A stretch of 27,839 nucleotides of DNA from Acanthamoeba lenticulata. Lineage: Eukaryota > Discosea > Longamoebia > Acanthamoebidae. The stretch is from positions 1-27,839 of the forward strand of contig NAVB01000220.1 of the NCBI GenBank assembly GCA_002179805.1, written 5' to 3'. A program made the position numbers and the translations under genes. Of this stretch, positions 1 to 10,683 are shown one piece after another (the stretch's first letter is position 1; each line of letters begins with the position of its first letter). The notes below the pieces were generated by a model that ran no database searches, had not been told where the DNA came from, and worked only from the letters and a program-made list of their open reading frames with translations.

Positions 1-3000
1 ACCTTCTCGTCGCGGCCGGCCTTGGCCCAGGCCTGGTTGAGGCACTCCCAGGGCATGATCTTCTTCCACAGGTCCCACTCGATCAGCGTGAGCTGCCGCG
101 CGATCTGCACCCCAAAGATCGTCAGCAATCTCATGAGGGCTTCAAATACACACACGCACACACACGCACACACACGCGCGCAACAGATCTTCGCATCGGA
201 GAACCCAAACGCGCGCACGGGCAAGGGGGAGGGGACGGACCTCGAGGGGGTCGAAGGCGAGGATGCGGGAGGGGGCCTGGCTCGGGCTCATGAGGGGCAG
301 GATCGGCGGAGGCGGCTTCTTGCTGAACTGGATCTTCTTGGACTCGCTGCCCTTCTCCGAGATCTTCTTGTTGATCAACCTGCGCTCGTGGTGGTTTGTT
401 GGAAGATGATGTGGGCGACCATTTAGAAAGATCAAGCGGAGGAGGAGGAGGAGAAATTGCGGGGGCGTACCGGACGAGCTGCTCGCCGGCCTTCTCCATG
501 CCGGTGACGCGCATGGTCTTGTCGATGAACTCGAGCACAGTCTTGACGAGTTTCTCGTTGCCCACAAAGTCGTACCAGTAGTTGCTCAGCCACGTCTGTG
601 TATGACGGGCGATTGCAACGGGCATGATGGGTGGACGTGATGGTGATGGTGATGACGGGGATGATGAGCATCATATATACAATCGATGAAAGGAGGAAGA
701 GAAAAGGGCCGACCTTGAGGAAGTTGACGACGCGGAGGCGGATGGGGTCGAGCTTGTTGCGCTTGAACTCCTCGATGTCGACGCCGCGGGTGTAGGGCAT
801 GTTGTAGCGGAGGATGAGGAGGTCGAGCAGCTCCTGCGGCGTCGCGAACGACCGGTAGGTCAGGAGGAACGCCGCCACGAAGTCCGGGTCTGACGCGTCC
901 GAAAGAAAACGGCAACGGCAACGACCTCGGGTCAGTGACGATGAACGGAGGGGCGATGGTGATGGTGATGATGATGATGATGGGATGAGGATTACCGTAG
1001 CCCTTGTCGTAGGTGGCGCGCTCGACGAGCTTCTCGAGGGTGGCGCCCTTGATCTTGCCCTGGGCGTTGAACATGAGGTTGTCGGCCGAGTCCTCCTCGT
1101 AGAAGATGTAGGCGCTCGGGTCGTCCAGCCCCACCTGGAACAGCTCCGCTGCGGTGGTTTTTTGTGTGTGTTTGGTTTATTTGTTTATTTATGTATTTAT
1201 TTGTTTATTTATGTATTTATGTTTCTATTGTTGTTCTTGGAGGGATGGAGGAGGAATCGGTATACCAGCGGCGGCCTTCTCCCCGACGCCGCCCACGCGG
1301 AAGCTGATGCACGTCGCAAAGTCCACGCGGCCCCTGTCGTAAGTGTGCGCGTGTGTTGTTCGTGTGGCGCCGCGAGATGAGTGAGGAGGAGGAGGAAGAA
1401 GAAGAAGAAGAAGGGAGGCGAAAGGGAGAGCCATGGCATGGCGCACTTGTCCTTGGAGGTGATGTCGAGGCAGGCCTCGGTGACCCGCTCGCAGATGAGC
1501 TTGGGCGTGGGCTCCACGCGCTTGTCGGGCTCGCCCTCCACGAGCAGCTGCAAGAATTGCAGCTTGAAGGCGTCCCTCGTGTCGTCCACGATTTCTGCGA
1601 TCAGGGATCAATCCCCACCGGGGGGGGGAGGGGTTTAAACTTGAGAAAACTTGAAATAACAAAAGGAAGTGGAGGCCCACCTTGGCTGAGACCGGCGGCC
1701 TCCTCCCACGTGCGGCCGAGCAGGTCGAGCTTGTTGGGCGGGATGCCCAGGTTGGCCGGATCTGGACCCGCGCACGCACGTACAAGGATCGCGATACGTG
1801 AGGAGAGCAAGGGCGAGCGAAGGATGGAGGAAAGAGCGCATACCCAGGTTGTGGTGAAGACCATCGGACACGAGCGTGATGATGTCCTCCTCCGCGCAGC
1901 CCACCCAGTACATGTCGATATTGTACAACGAGCTCTGCTTGGCGTGCTTTTGCGCGTTTGTTTTTGACCATTCGCACAAGTTGATGACGTCAGCAGCCTG
2001 CGCGATCAGACGTCTTGTTTTGGGCTCTATTGGGGGGGGGGCGCTACCGGTTGCTCCTCCTCGTCTGCGTCAGAGTGGGGCCGGATCTGCTGCCGTCGGC
2101 GGAGGGAGGAGGTGATGTCTCGGAACTCCTTGCGCTTGGACTTGTACTGGTAGACCTTGGTGTTGCCCACCACCCCGATCACGAACGCATATCGCATGTC
2201 GTCTGCTCTCGCCCGCGTGAGCGCCAATCGAAACCAAAACCCAATTAAAAACACCCAACAAAAAACAAGGGTTGCAGACGATGGGATGGGTACCGTCGTC
2301 GGGCTCGCAGTCGTCCTGGAGGGAGACGACGGCGTCGGGCCGGTGCTCGTCGCTTGGGGCGGAGGGTGTCGGCACGTACTTGAGGCCGAGATGCTGCACC
2401 AGCTGCGGGATGTTAAAGGTGCGCACGGCCAGCAGCGACTTGCGCCCGCTCGTGGGCAACGGGCCGTTGTTGCTGGTGTTGCCCGCCACCGGGTAGCGGT
2501 CCGGGCGCGGGAGGAAGGGCACGTAGAACGAGGCCGGGCTGAAGCTCGCGTAGGACAGGTAGGGCGACTGGAAGCCGGCGCCGCGGTCTCCGCCCGCCGC
2601 GCCTCCAGAGGCCGCGGCGGAGGCGTTGTAGACCGGAAGGGCCGACATGGAGAGCGAGAGCGCGACGGAGGCGCGGTTCGAGCTGGCGATCGACGAGGCC
2701 TTGCGGATGGGCTTGGCGCGCGCCGTGTCCCGCCGAGGGTCGTGGTGGCTATTGTCGCGTAAGTCCCGGCTGTTGCCGCGGCCCGTGGCCGTGGTGTGCC
2801 GACGCGAGCGGCTGAGGCGCGTGGTGCCGCTGCCGTTGAGACTGTTCTCGAGACCGTCGACGAGGTCGTTGTCGTCTTCATAGTCGCTGTCCTCCGAGTT
2901 GGTCGACGACGCGGACGAGCGCTCGCCGCAGTACTGGGACTCATAGTCGGCGAGCATGTTGATGATCGACTTCTCGCGCTCGTCCGTGCGCAGCTCGACC

Positions 3001-5619
3001 AGCACGCCGATGGCCATCGTCGCCAGGTTCTCCTCCTCCACCGACTCGTGGTAGGTCGAGAACGTGTTGCACACCCTCCGCCCCGCCTCCCTGAGGACCA
3101 TCCATCACCACCAGCAGCGTCGCCATCGTCATCACCATCGTCATCGTCAAGCGATCTCGTCGTTTCCACCTCTACTCATGTGAAGACAATGGAAACGAGG
3201 GGGAAGACGTACCGGAGGGAGGTGATGTACTTGTGCTGGTCGTTGAGGTGGTACATGCAGATGGCGCTAGCCTTCTTGGCGTTGATGCTCGCCCTGCACA
3301 GCCGGAGCCCCCTCCCCGATGGGGGGATATGTCAAATTTAGGCCCCAATGCGCATATTATTGGAGTGGAAGGGACACAGAAGAAGTGGAAGAGAAGGCGG
3401 GCACCTGGAGAAGTCGGGCTTGACGGCGCCTTCGGAGCCGAGGCCCTGGCGGTCGCCGTCGGTCATGACGAGGATGGCGCGGCGGTCCATGAGCTTGACC
3501 CAGAAGCAGTCGGAGCTCACGGGCTGCTGGCCGCGTGCCGGCGCGGTTGGATCGGCGGGCCCGGCCGGGGCGGCGGCCTTGAGCAGGCTGCGGTCCTTGT
3601 GCACGGTGCGCGCACAGGCCGAGTTGACGTAGGTCTCCAGCTTGTCGCTCAGCGGTCCGCTCAGGTCCACCACCTGCTCTCGTGCCGATGTGTTGCCACG
3701 TCAGCAACTGCGCCCGAAGGAGGTATCTGGGCATGCCTCACGGTGACGGTGGCGCACCTTGCTGGAGTGGGTCGCCGTCTGCATGACGCCGAACTCGGGC
3801 AGGACCTCGCGCCACACATTGTTGTAGTTGCCGCGCGTCACAGGCAGGCCCTCCTTTTCCTCCTGCGTGTCTTGCTGCTCGTGCCCCCATGCGAGACGCC
3901 AGGTTTGGAGGGACGGCGGTCAGTGACGACAGCGAAAGCGAGCAAAGCGGTGTGCGAGGGGCGTCGGGGCGTGATTCTGGGAAATATAAAACTATATACC
4001 AGGACGATGATGGAGAGCATGCCGCAGGCCACCTGCAGGATCGGGAGGCCGCGCAGGGGCTCCACGCGCCGCGGGGTTTTCTGGTTGGCGGTCAGGTCGT
4101 TCGGGTCGGTCCCGAACTTGGTGGTCGTCTGCTCGCCGTCCCGCCCGAGCCGCCCACAGCCTGCGCCGCACACAAACACCTCGCCCTTGTCTAACAAGAG
4201 AGAGAGGAAGAGAGAGAGAGAAGAGTGGTGAGGCGCCTCTAGAATATTGATATTTGCATTTTGTTCCCGGTCTAACGAACCGCTGATGGCGGCCGTGTGC
4301 GCGAAGCCGCAGGCCACCTGGACGATACGTGTCCCGCGCAGCGATTCCACGGCGCGCGGTTCGTTCTGGTCTTCCTCGTCGCCGTGGCCCAAGCGCCCGC
4401 CGGCGCCCTCGCCCCACGTGACCAGGTCGCCGGACTCTGCGGTATGCATGGGCGGCTTTGTGAGAGCTCATCTCAAACGACATGTGAACGATGGGAACGA
4501 AAGGCACGCGGAACGGACCCATGAGAACGGCGCAGTGAGACCAGCCGCATGCCAGCTGCCGCACGCCACGGCCAGCAAGGGCGACGATAGACTGCGGGGT
4601 GCACTCAATAGTACGCCCAAAGTCTCCGCCTTGGCCCAGCACGCCGTGGCTCCCATCGCCCCACGTGTACGTGAGCTTGTCCGCTGAAGATGAGGCGTGC
4701 CGTTGTCAGTGTGCAAATCTATTCCAGATAAAGATAATGGGTGGTGGCCCTGGAGGGAACAACGAACCGGTTGAGCAGAGCGTGTGGTAGGCACCGCAGG
4801 CGATGTGCGTGACCTTCTTGCGCAACACGCGCGAGAGGTACTCGACAAGCTTGGGGGTGGTTTGAATCTGCGGGTCACCCTCCTGCAGCTCTCCATGGCC
4901 AAGCACGCCAAAGTTGGCGTCGCCCCACGAGTACAACTCGCCGGACTCTGCAATGCATGACAGTGTCAATTCGCCTCGATTCCTCGCGGGAAAAGAGATT
5001 AATTCGAAAATAGCGGCGCACCGGTGTAGGCGGCTGAGTGACGCTCGCCCAGAGCAACACCAGCTATGGGGTGATGAAGAAGCTCGCCTACAAGTCGAGG
5101 GGTCTGCTGATCGATCTCATCGCCGTGCCCAAGCCGCCCATACCGGCCCATGCCCCATGTGAACAGCAAGCCCTTCCCTATAACAGGCACCTCGTTCAGA
5201 GATAGATTCGGCGACAGCAGGGAGAGGGAAGGGATGCAGAACCAGAAATTGCGGCCATGTGGCTCCAGCCACACGCCACCTTGGTGATCTTGATGCGCCG
5301 AAAGGCGGCCACCTGCTGTGGGATGGGTATCGACAAGCTGTTGTTGTGGCCCAACTTACCGAAGGAACCATCCCCCCAGGTGTACAACTCGCCCTCACCT
5401 GTCGATGATGTGGTAAGTTTTGTGATCGATAATTCAGGGACCAGTGTTGAGAGAATGATCACCAGTGAGGACGGCGATGTGGCTGTAGCCGCTGTGAAGT
5501 TGACACTTGGACAGGTCGATAGGTTTCGGCTCATCTTCCACTCTGGCCAAGCCCCCATCTCGCTGCTTTCGCAGCTTCCCAAGAGCTAATGTCTCCCCAC
5601 TGATGGCGATGAGGTTCAT
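1..5619 (-). CDS. RCC1-repeat / PPM-like / RasGEF fusion protein (3' end missing)
   Basis: A putative Ras guanine-nucleotide exchange factor with an N-terminal RCC1 propeller, acting at membranes on Ras-type GTPases. Exons, 5' to 3': 5463-5619, 5243-5398, 5022-5177, 4768-4947, 4519-4683, 4281-4436, 4000-4190, 3758-3862, 3405-3673, 3213-3293, 2294-3090, 2048-2202, 1844-1997, 1681-1761, 1447-1594, 1266-1333, 996-1148, 714-889, 471-595, 241-379, 1-104; about 1238 residues so far. Residues 1-387 hold seven RCC1 repeats (GELYSWGDANFGVLGHG type; the first is degenerate). Residues ~388-985 look like a degenerate PPM phosphatase (VMTDGD, VSDGLHHN) with a Ser/Asn-rich insert. RasGEF-N follows (FLLTYRSFATPQELL), then the catalytic start (FDPLE/IARQLTLIEWDLW). 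The RCC1-to-middle junction at 4000/3862 is phase-consistent, so this reads as one gene. The ATG at 5619 is the first in frame with repeat 1; a further upstream exon cannot be excluded. Confidence 0.92.
148..180. repeat. CA/CG dinucleotide microsatellite in RasGEF intron
   Basis: ACACACACGC-type repeat within intron 105-240; its complement is a TG/CG repeat in the transcript. Confidence 0.9.
955..982. repeat. GAT trinucleotide repeat in RasGEF intron
   Basis: GGTGATGATGATGATGATG-type tract within intron 890-995. Confidence 0.85.
1174..1222. repeat. TTTA/TGTA tetranucleotide repeat in RasGEF intron
   Basis: The 20-mer at 1181-1200 is repeated exactly at 1201-1220, within intron 1149-1265. 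Confidence 0.9.
1383..1412. repeat. GAG/GAA purine tract in RasGEF intron
   Basis: GAGGAG then GAAGAA repeats in intron 1334-1446. On the transcript strand this is a CTT/CTC polypyrimidine tract, placed as expected ahead of the 3' splice site. Confidence 0.85.
4197..4225. repeat. AG microsatellite in RCC1 intron
   Basis: AGAGAGAG tract directly beside the acceptor of intron 4191-4280; on the minus strand it forms the CT-rich pyrimidine tract of that splice site. Confidence 0.85.
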
Positions 5620-5949
5620 GGCAGAAACCGCCCGGTAGTGGCCCTTCTTCTCCTTGTTCAACCACTCCCTTTTTTTTTCCCCTCTTCTATCACACACTTG
5701 GGATCAAAAGTGTTGCGTTTCTCTCCGAAGCTCGTTGACTTGAAACCAAGGAGGCTTGTTTCTGGGTGTCTACTCTCGTTGTCGCCCAAAGGACGAAGTT
5801 TGGTCCGAAAAAAGGGTCACCTGCCTTTTTGGTTTTTCCTCCCCCATTTTCTCTTTTGGCCCAGAGACAGGGGACAAGTTGTAAAACTAGAGTTGTTCAC
5901 TATTGCACAATAGAGAAATTGAATAGAGCACCACCTGGACGACGTCCGT
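5620..5949. other. Intergenic gap between Arf 3' end and RCC1/RasGEF 5' end
   Basis: Contains no gene I can support. The minus-strand transcript here would be A-rich (T tracts at ~5671-5679 and ~5825-5832 on plus). It must hold the Arf 3' UTR/poly(A) site and the promoter/5' UTR of the RCC1/RasGEF gene. Confidence 0.6.
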
Positions 5950-6711
5950 TCACTTTCTCTTTTCCTTGATTCTTTCAGCAAGCCAGTCGAACCCGTCATC
6001 CAGACCTTCTCCCGTTGTGGCACATGTGGGCTGTACTTGCCAAGGATGCGAGCTAATCTTGTCCAACTCCAAACCAGTCGTAATCTGTTCTGCTGTCATT
6101 GCGTTGGGTAAGTCCTGTGGCAAAAAGGAAAAGGTAAGAAAAGGACACACCGCTGAGGCAAAGACAGATTAGCTTTACCTGTTTGTTGGCGAACACGAGA
6201 AGAACAGCGTTGGTGAGCTCTGGAGACTCCAACACCTTTGCTAACTCGTCTCGGGCTTCCCGCAAGCGAGTGCCGTCGTTGCTATCGACAACAAAGATCA
6301 CGGCTTGTGTGTTCAAAAAGTAATGGCGCCAAAGGCCTCGAATCTGCGGCAACACCCGTTCAGCTGCACCGCTTACACATCTTAAGATATGAAGAGATAA
6401 GCACTTACTTGATCCTGTCCACCCACGTCCCACACTGAAAATGTGATGCTCTTCCTCTGTACTGTCTCCACGTTGAAGCCTAAAAATCAAACAGGAGTTA
6501 ACATGCGGTTCCACAGTAATACAAATGTGCCTTTTTGTGAAGATGTAGGTGTACCAATGGTGGGAGTTGTCTTTACAACCTCTCCCATCTTAAGGCGGTA
6601 GAGGATGGTTGTTTTGCCGCCGTTGTCCAGGCCCAACATCACAATACGTTGTTCCTTGCCCTTTCCCAGCCGGAACATCTCACCAAAGAACTTTCCCACA
6701 CCTGCTCCCAT
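5950..6711 (-). CDS. Arf-family small GTPase
   Basis: An ADP-ribosylation-factor GTPase for vesicle coat recruitment at Golgi/endosomal membranes. Exons: 6555-6711, 6409-6479, 6179-6343, 5950-6114; 185 residues, the usual Arf length. Gly2 (MGAGVGKFF) fits N-myristoylation and is followed by an amphipathic helix. P-loop GLDNGGKTT lies at residues 27-35. Switch I/interswitch is PTIGFNVETV, switch [18 protein letters not shown], the guanine-base motif NKQD and the G5-like motif CATTGEGL. The P-loop differs from the usual Arf GLDAAGKT and is nearer the Arl/Sar form GLDNAGKT, but the interswitch and WRHYF are typical of true Arfs, so I call Arf rather than Arl. It is head-to-head with the glycosyltransferase gene; its 3' end lies 330 bp from the start of the RCC1/RasGEF gene, on the same strand. 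Confidence 0.96.
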
Positions 6712-7014
6712 CTCTGCGAGCTTTGTCTTGAGATAGATAGATAGATACTCCTCTCTCTCACACTCAAAGCAGTCCTGCTTTGGCTTCAAACGCTTTCACA
6801 AGAGTGAACTGTTAACCGGCGTGCTGACGTTGTGAAACAATCAGAAACCTATAATGATTGGTTCATAAAACGTCGACTGACCGTTGCATTGGAGCGGGGC
6901 CTGCAACGACACCTTTGCGCACTCTTCGCGATGTATTCGGTGAATGCAGCGCTAGTTGTCGACATTACACTAGAAGAAATAAAGTTGGAAAATAGGTGCC
7001 TGTTTGCTCCGAAA
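6712..7014. promoter_or_regulatory. Divergent promoter region, Arf / glycosyltransferase
   Basis: A 303 bp gap between head-to-head start codons, so it should serve both genes. It carries a GATA microsatellite at 6731-6747, on the Arf side. A GATTGGTT stretch at ~6855 contains an inverted CCAAT box. No defined TATA box was identified, and the role is inferred from gene orientation. Confidence 0.5.
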
Positions 7015-9409
7015 ATGATGCATAGTGGGGTACCCCGCCCAGCACGGAGACACCTGACAAAGGCTGCTTTGGTCATATGTTCAGGTGTCATCCTCTTGCT
7101 ACTTTATAGAGTCTTCGTAAACCTTCCCACTCCCGGTGGTACGCTCTTGTCCCAAGTTAACGCCAGTCCCAGTTTCTCACGACCTCCACAAAAAAGATGA
7201 ACTACCGGCAGCAGTCCACACTCGTTCAGATGTTCGTTCGCTCGAAGCGTACTCGCATGCCAATTGCTCCCAACCTTTTAACCTCCTGTGCCTGGCAGGA
7301 AGCATGTCCTCACCAGCAGCCCCGCTGCAACTGTCCAGCGCCAGAAGTTCATAGTCCTCCAGCCAGGAGGGCACAGGAGCAGGCTGGCGAGGCATCGGGT
7401 GTCCCCTTAGCTCCGCTACGCTCCCACTTTGGAACCACCAGGAGGGAACAGCAGTGCGACCAGTCTCACAGTTTCGCCCTGGTAAGGCCGGTACCATCAC
7501 GCATTACATCATAACCAACCTGAGGTTATTGTCCTGGTGACCTTTCAGATACGGAGTGTACGAGAGAACAACACCACCTACTGCGGTGCACCAGCTCAAA
7601 TGGCAGCAGGTGCAGCAAGGGCGTTTGAGGGCAATGTGCACTGCCTAGAGGCCGAAGGGTGCGTCCTTTGTCGAGCCCAGTATCTTGTCATCGACTTTTC
7701 CAAGGTGGTTCCTTACCTCTCAAGGTTGTCCTAAGCTAATTCGACATGTGTGCAGGTGAAGGAGAGGAGCATTCCCTTCTCCCTTAATGGTGTGCATAAG
7801 CACTACGACTATGAATCAGGTGCCCCAGAAATTCCGTTCGTGATGTGGTTCCGCACTCTCTCATGCCGAAGCACGCCAAAGGTGCATTCGGGATGGCCGG
7901 ATGCGAGCTGGACAGAAGCCTGACCAACCGAGGCTTCTCTACGCTGCTAACCAGCATGTGGAGAACCTGGAGGCACTACGATGATGATGCGCCAGCTTGC
8001 GACGTATGTTGACATCCGTCGGGCCTCAGTGTTATTCAATGACGCATGTGGTGTCAGGTGGTTGTGGAGCACCCGGTCTTCCTCATCATGCGGTTTGAAG
8101 CGTGGAACCTCTTTCACCAGCTCGGGTAAGAGGTCCCTTTTGATTTTCCTCGACAAGGGTGTCATTTGCCTTGACTAGTAACAACTTCCTCACTCTCCCT
8201 TTTCATGATAACAGGGACTTGTACTGTGCGTTCATCGCCACCCAAGTCCTAGGCCTTGACCCGGCTGCAATCGACTCACAAGTACGCGACGCAGAACCTT
8301 TTTGTAAATCTGCGAGCAACACCATGATGACCTGGTTGAGACAGGTGATCTTCCTCGATTCGCACCTTCCATCGGCACTGGTGGAGCCCTACAAGCTTTT
8401 TTCACCCAAGCGCCCAGTTGAACGAGCGATGCTCGACAATATTTGGAGTGGTAAGCGAGTGTGCTTCAGCGATGTCATTCTTCCCTTCGAGGGTACGGAG
8501 TTTGGGCCTCCAGAAACCAAGGCCGTAAGAGAGACTAGTAACTCGAACTGTTGTTGGTACGTGTTTTACAGGCTATGCTCCTGCCTTCATGCGGAATGGG
8601 TATCAGGTCACCCAAGGAGACGACTGCGGCCCTTCTGATCTACTGATGTCCTTTGCACGCTGGATGCTCGCCGAGTTCAAGTGCGTATTCCAATTCAGTC
8701 GTTTCAGAAAGACGCTCACATATGTGAGCTTCGTTCAACAGCGTGCTGGAGAAGGGGGTGTGGGACGGCGGTCCGGCGATTACCTTTATTGTGCGCGGCC
8801 AGCGTACGGGCGAGAAGGCTTTTGTCGATCGAGTACTGCGCAACCAGGATGAACTCACCGCCGCCATCCGCCAAAGGGTCGACACGGTGTACGCCAATGG
8901 CGGAAACACTCGTTTTGAGGTGGTGGACTTGGCCACGCTGAGCTTCGTAGAGCAGCTGCAGTTGATCCACACGAAGACCAACATCCTCATCGGCGTCCAT
9001 GGCGCAGGCCTTTCCCACCTCATCTTCCTTCCCACGGAGGCTGTCGTATAGTCTCCATCTGCCCCTCCCTTTTCTTCACGTTGGTTTGGTTGCTCACCCA
9101 CAGAGAACCTGAAACCCAACCCCCAGGTGATCGAGCTGGTGGCAGAGACGTTCGAAAATACGATCTTTTTCAGGAATATGGCCAAGCAGACGAGCAAGGC
9201 CTATCTCACTGTTCGCGTGCAGGATTCTTCGGTGCGCCGCCGGGCTTCTATTCGTCATGGCATCTTCTCTTTTGCGTGGGTTCGCAACTCACACGCTCGC
9301 GCGCGGGTGTCGGAGACCTCCTCAGGTTCACGAGGCAAACCTGTTCCCTATACTAGACGCCGCGGTGGCCCTGACCCGCTCCTACGGCACGCAGATGGCC
9401 ACCCGATGA
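7015..9409 (+). CDS. Type II membrane glycosyltransferase, GT61 (DUF563) family
   Basis: Likely a Golgi/ER glycosyltransferase of family GT61, which includes plant xylosyl/arabinosyltransferases and animal EOGT/POMGNT2; the acceptor cannot be told. A signal anchor (ALVICSGVILLLLYRVFV, residues ~17-34) follows a basic cytosolic tail. The conserved part includes FLIMRFEAWNLFHQLGDLYCAF and the family signature IGVHGAGLSHLIFLP (8977-9030). Exons read best as 7015-7138 or 7155, 7197-7481, 7549-7704, 7756-7819, 7882-8003, 8058-8125, 8215-8281, 8345-8492, 8572-8680, 8742-9045, 9127-9231, 9326-9409. All phases from 7549 onward agree. The frame of 7197-7481 is uncertain: the phase-0 option needs a 41 bp intron, shorter than any other here. 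The last exon ends QMATR then TGA. I chose the ATG at 7015, next to the membrane segment. The 3' end converges on the ankyrin gene 164 bp away. Confidence 0.85.
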
Positions 9410-9573
9410 ACCCTCCGCAGCCGCGCACAGCGCGTATACACGGAACAAAAGACAAGCTGTTCCCCCTTCACGCTTGCCTCCTCGAGTAGAGGGGACTGCG
9501 TTTTTATTACTTTTCGTGGGGCTGTGCCAAAAGCCCACGCGTGATTCCTCGCGCGCGCGAGAGGCAAGAGGCT

Positions 9574-10406
9574 TTAGTCGCTGTCGGAGTCGCCCAAATC
9601 CCACGCGTCCTCGGCCTCTATGGGGCGCACAGTGGCATGGGTGAGCTCCGGAGGGCCACGCCCCAGCACCCGCAGCACCCGGCAGGGGAGGAGAAGAGGG
9701 GAGGGGGCGGCGCACCGCCTTCGGGCTTGGGGAGGAGGTCCTTGATGTCGCGATCGCGGGCGAGGTCGCGCGGCTGGCGGCCGTCCTTGTCCTTGATGTC
9801 CGTGCGGGCCGACCTGCACACGCGTGGTGAGGACGCTCATCTTGTTGAGGCTCGGCTCGCGCACGTGATCGTGATCATGCGGTGTAGGGTGAGGCCGTAC
9901 GCGCCGAGGAGGAGCTTGATGGCCTCGGCCTGGTTGCGCCACACGGCCTGGTGGAGGGCCGTCTTGCCCTGCGAGCGCACGCGTTTCAGCACGTCGCCTC
10001 GCGCACAGTCCCCGGGCCGCCGCGCTGGGGGGGGGGGTAGGTACCTGCTCATTCTGGGCGTTGACGTCAATGCCATCGGCCTTGAGGAGGAGCTTCACCA
10101 CGGCCACGTGACCCGCTCCCGCCGCCAGATCTTTATTATAACAAAAAAATTAATAATAAACTCATTTTGCTGGGGTGTCAAGTGGGGGGGGAGTACGCAC
10201 GAAGGGGCGTGTTGCCCTGATCGTCGCGCTCGGCCACTGACTTTTTGTTGATCAGCTGCCCCACCTGAAGCAGCGCAATAAGTTTTTTTGTAAAAAATAC
10301 AAAAAACAAATAGATATAGATGGCGGAAGAGGGACTGGACCTGAGCGTCGTAGCCTCGCGAAGCCGCATAAAGCAGCGTCATCTGCGCCCCGGCGTCCTT
10401 CTGCAT
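9574..10406 (-). CDS. Small ankyrin-repeat protein
   Basis: A 141-residue protein made almost wholly of ankyrin repeats, so probably a binding adaptor; the partner is unknown. Exons: 10341-10406, 10201-10264, 10045-10130, 9901-9968, 9716-9813, 9574-9617. These join in phase to a whole number of codons. Repeats: GAQMTLLYAASRGYDAQVGQ, then QGNTPLHLAAGAGHVAVVKL, QGKTALHQAVWRNQAEAIKL, and a last half-repeat DGRQPRDLARDRDIKDLL. The TPLHLAA consensus appears only after splicing 10201 to 10130, which supports that intron. The tail is acidic (DLGDSDSD). The protein starts at the ATG at 10406; a GTG just upstream would extend it by six residues but is not a usual eukaryotic start. It lies 277 bp downstream of the patatin phospholipase stop, same strand, a suggestive pairing because animal group VI iPLA2 joins ankyrins to a patatin domain. 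Confidence 0.88.
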
Positions 10407-10683
10407 CTTTTGTGTGCTGCTCACTTATTTTCTCGTTTGTTGTTGTTTTCTCGTTTTTTCGGGCGTAATTACAACTTATGTTTTATTTTCGTAGCCACAA
10501 ATCGCGATCACGTCCCTTCGCTGTTCTGTTGTTGCGCTGGCTTGTTGTGGAGCTACTCCCTCCACGTCCAAATTGTTGTGTACACTTCGAGTGCCAAAAA
10601 TGAAGCCCGCTCGAGCTGAGCCGGCCGTGTTCGTCTGTCACCAGATGCTGCTCTACACGCCTTCCGCAGGGATGGTCTCGGCC
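10407..10683. other. Intergenic gap, patatin 3' end to ankyrin 5' end
   Basis: 277 bp between two minus-strand genes, T-rich on plus around 10425-10470 (A-rich in the transcript). It holds the phospholipase 3' UTR and the ankyrin promoter; no coding sequence is convincing. Confidence 0.5.

Noticed and set aside
148..180. Short repeats taken as a possible CRISPR-like array
   Set aside because: They are simple dinucleotide microsatellites in an intron, without spacers; the genome is eukaryotic.
3233..4231. A 332-codon plus-strand frame across the RCC1/middle junction
   Set aside because: It runs antisense to well-supported minus-strand exons and shows no conserved motif.
8493..8571. Coding continuation GTEFGPPETK in the glycosyltransferase
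   Set aside because: The frame does not join in phase to the next exon, whereas a GTACG donor at 8493 gives a 79 bp intron and correct phase.
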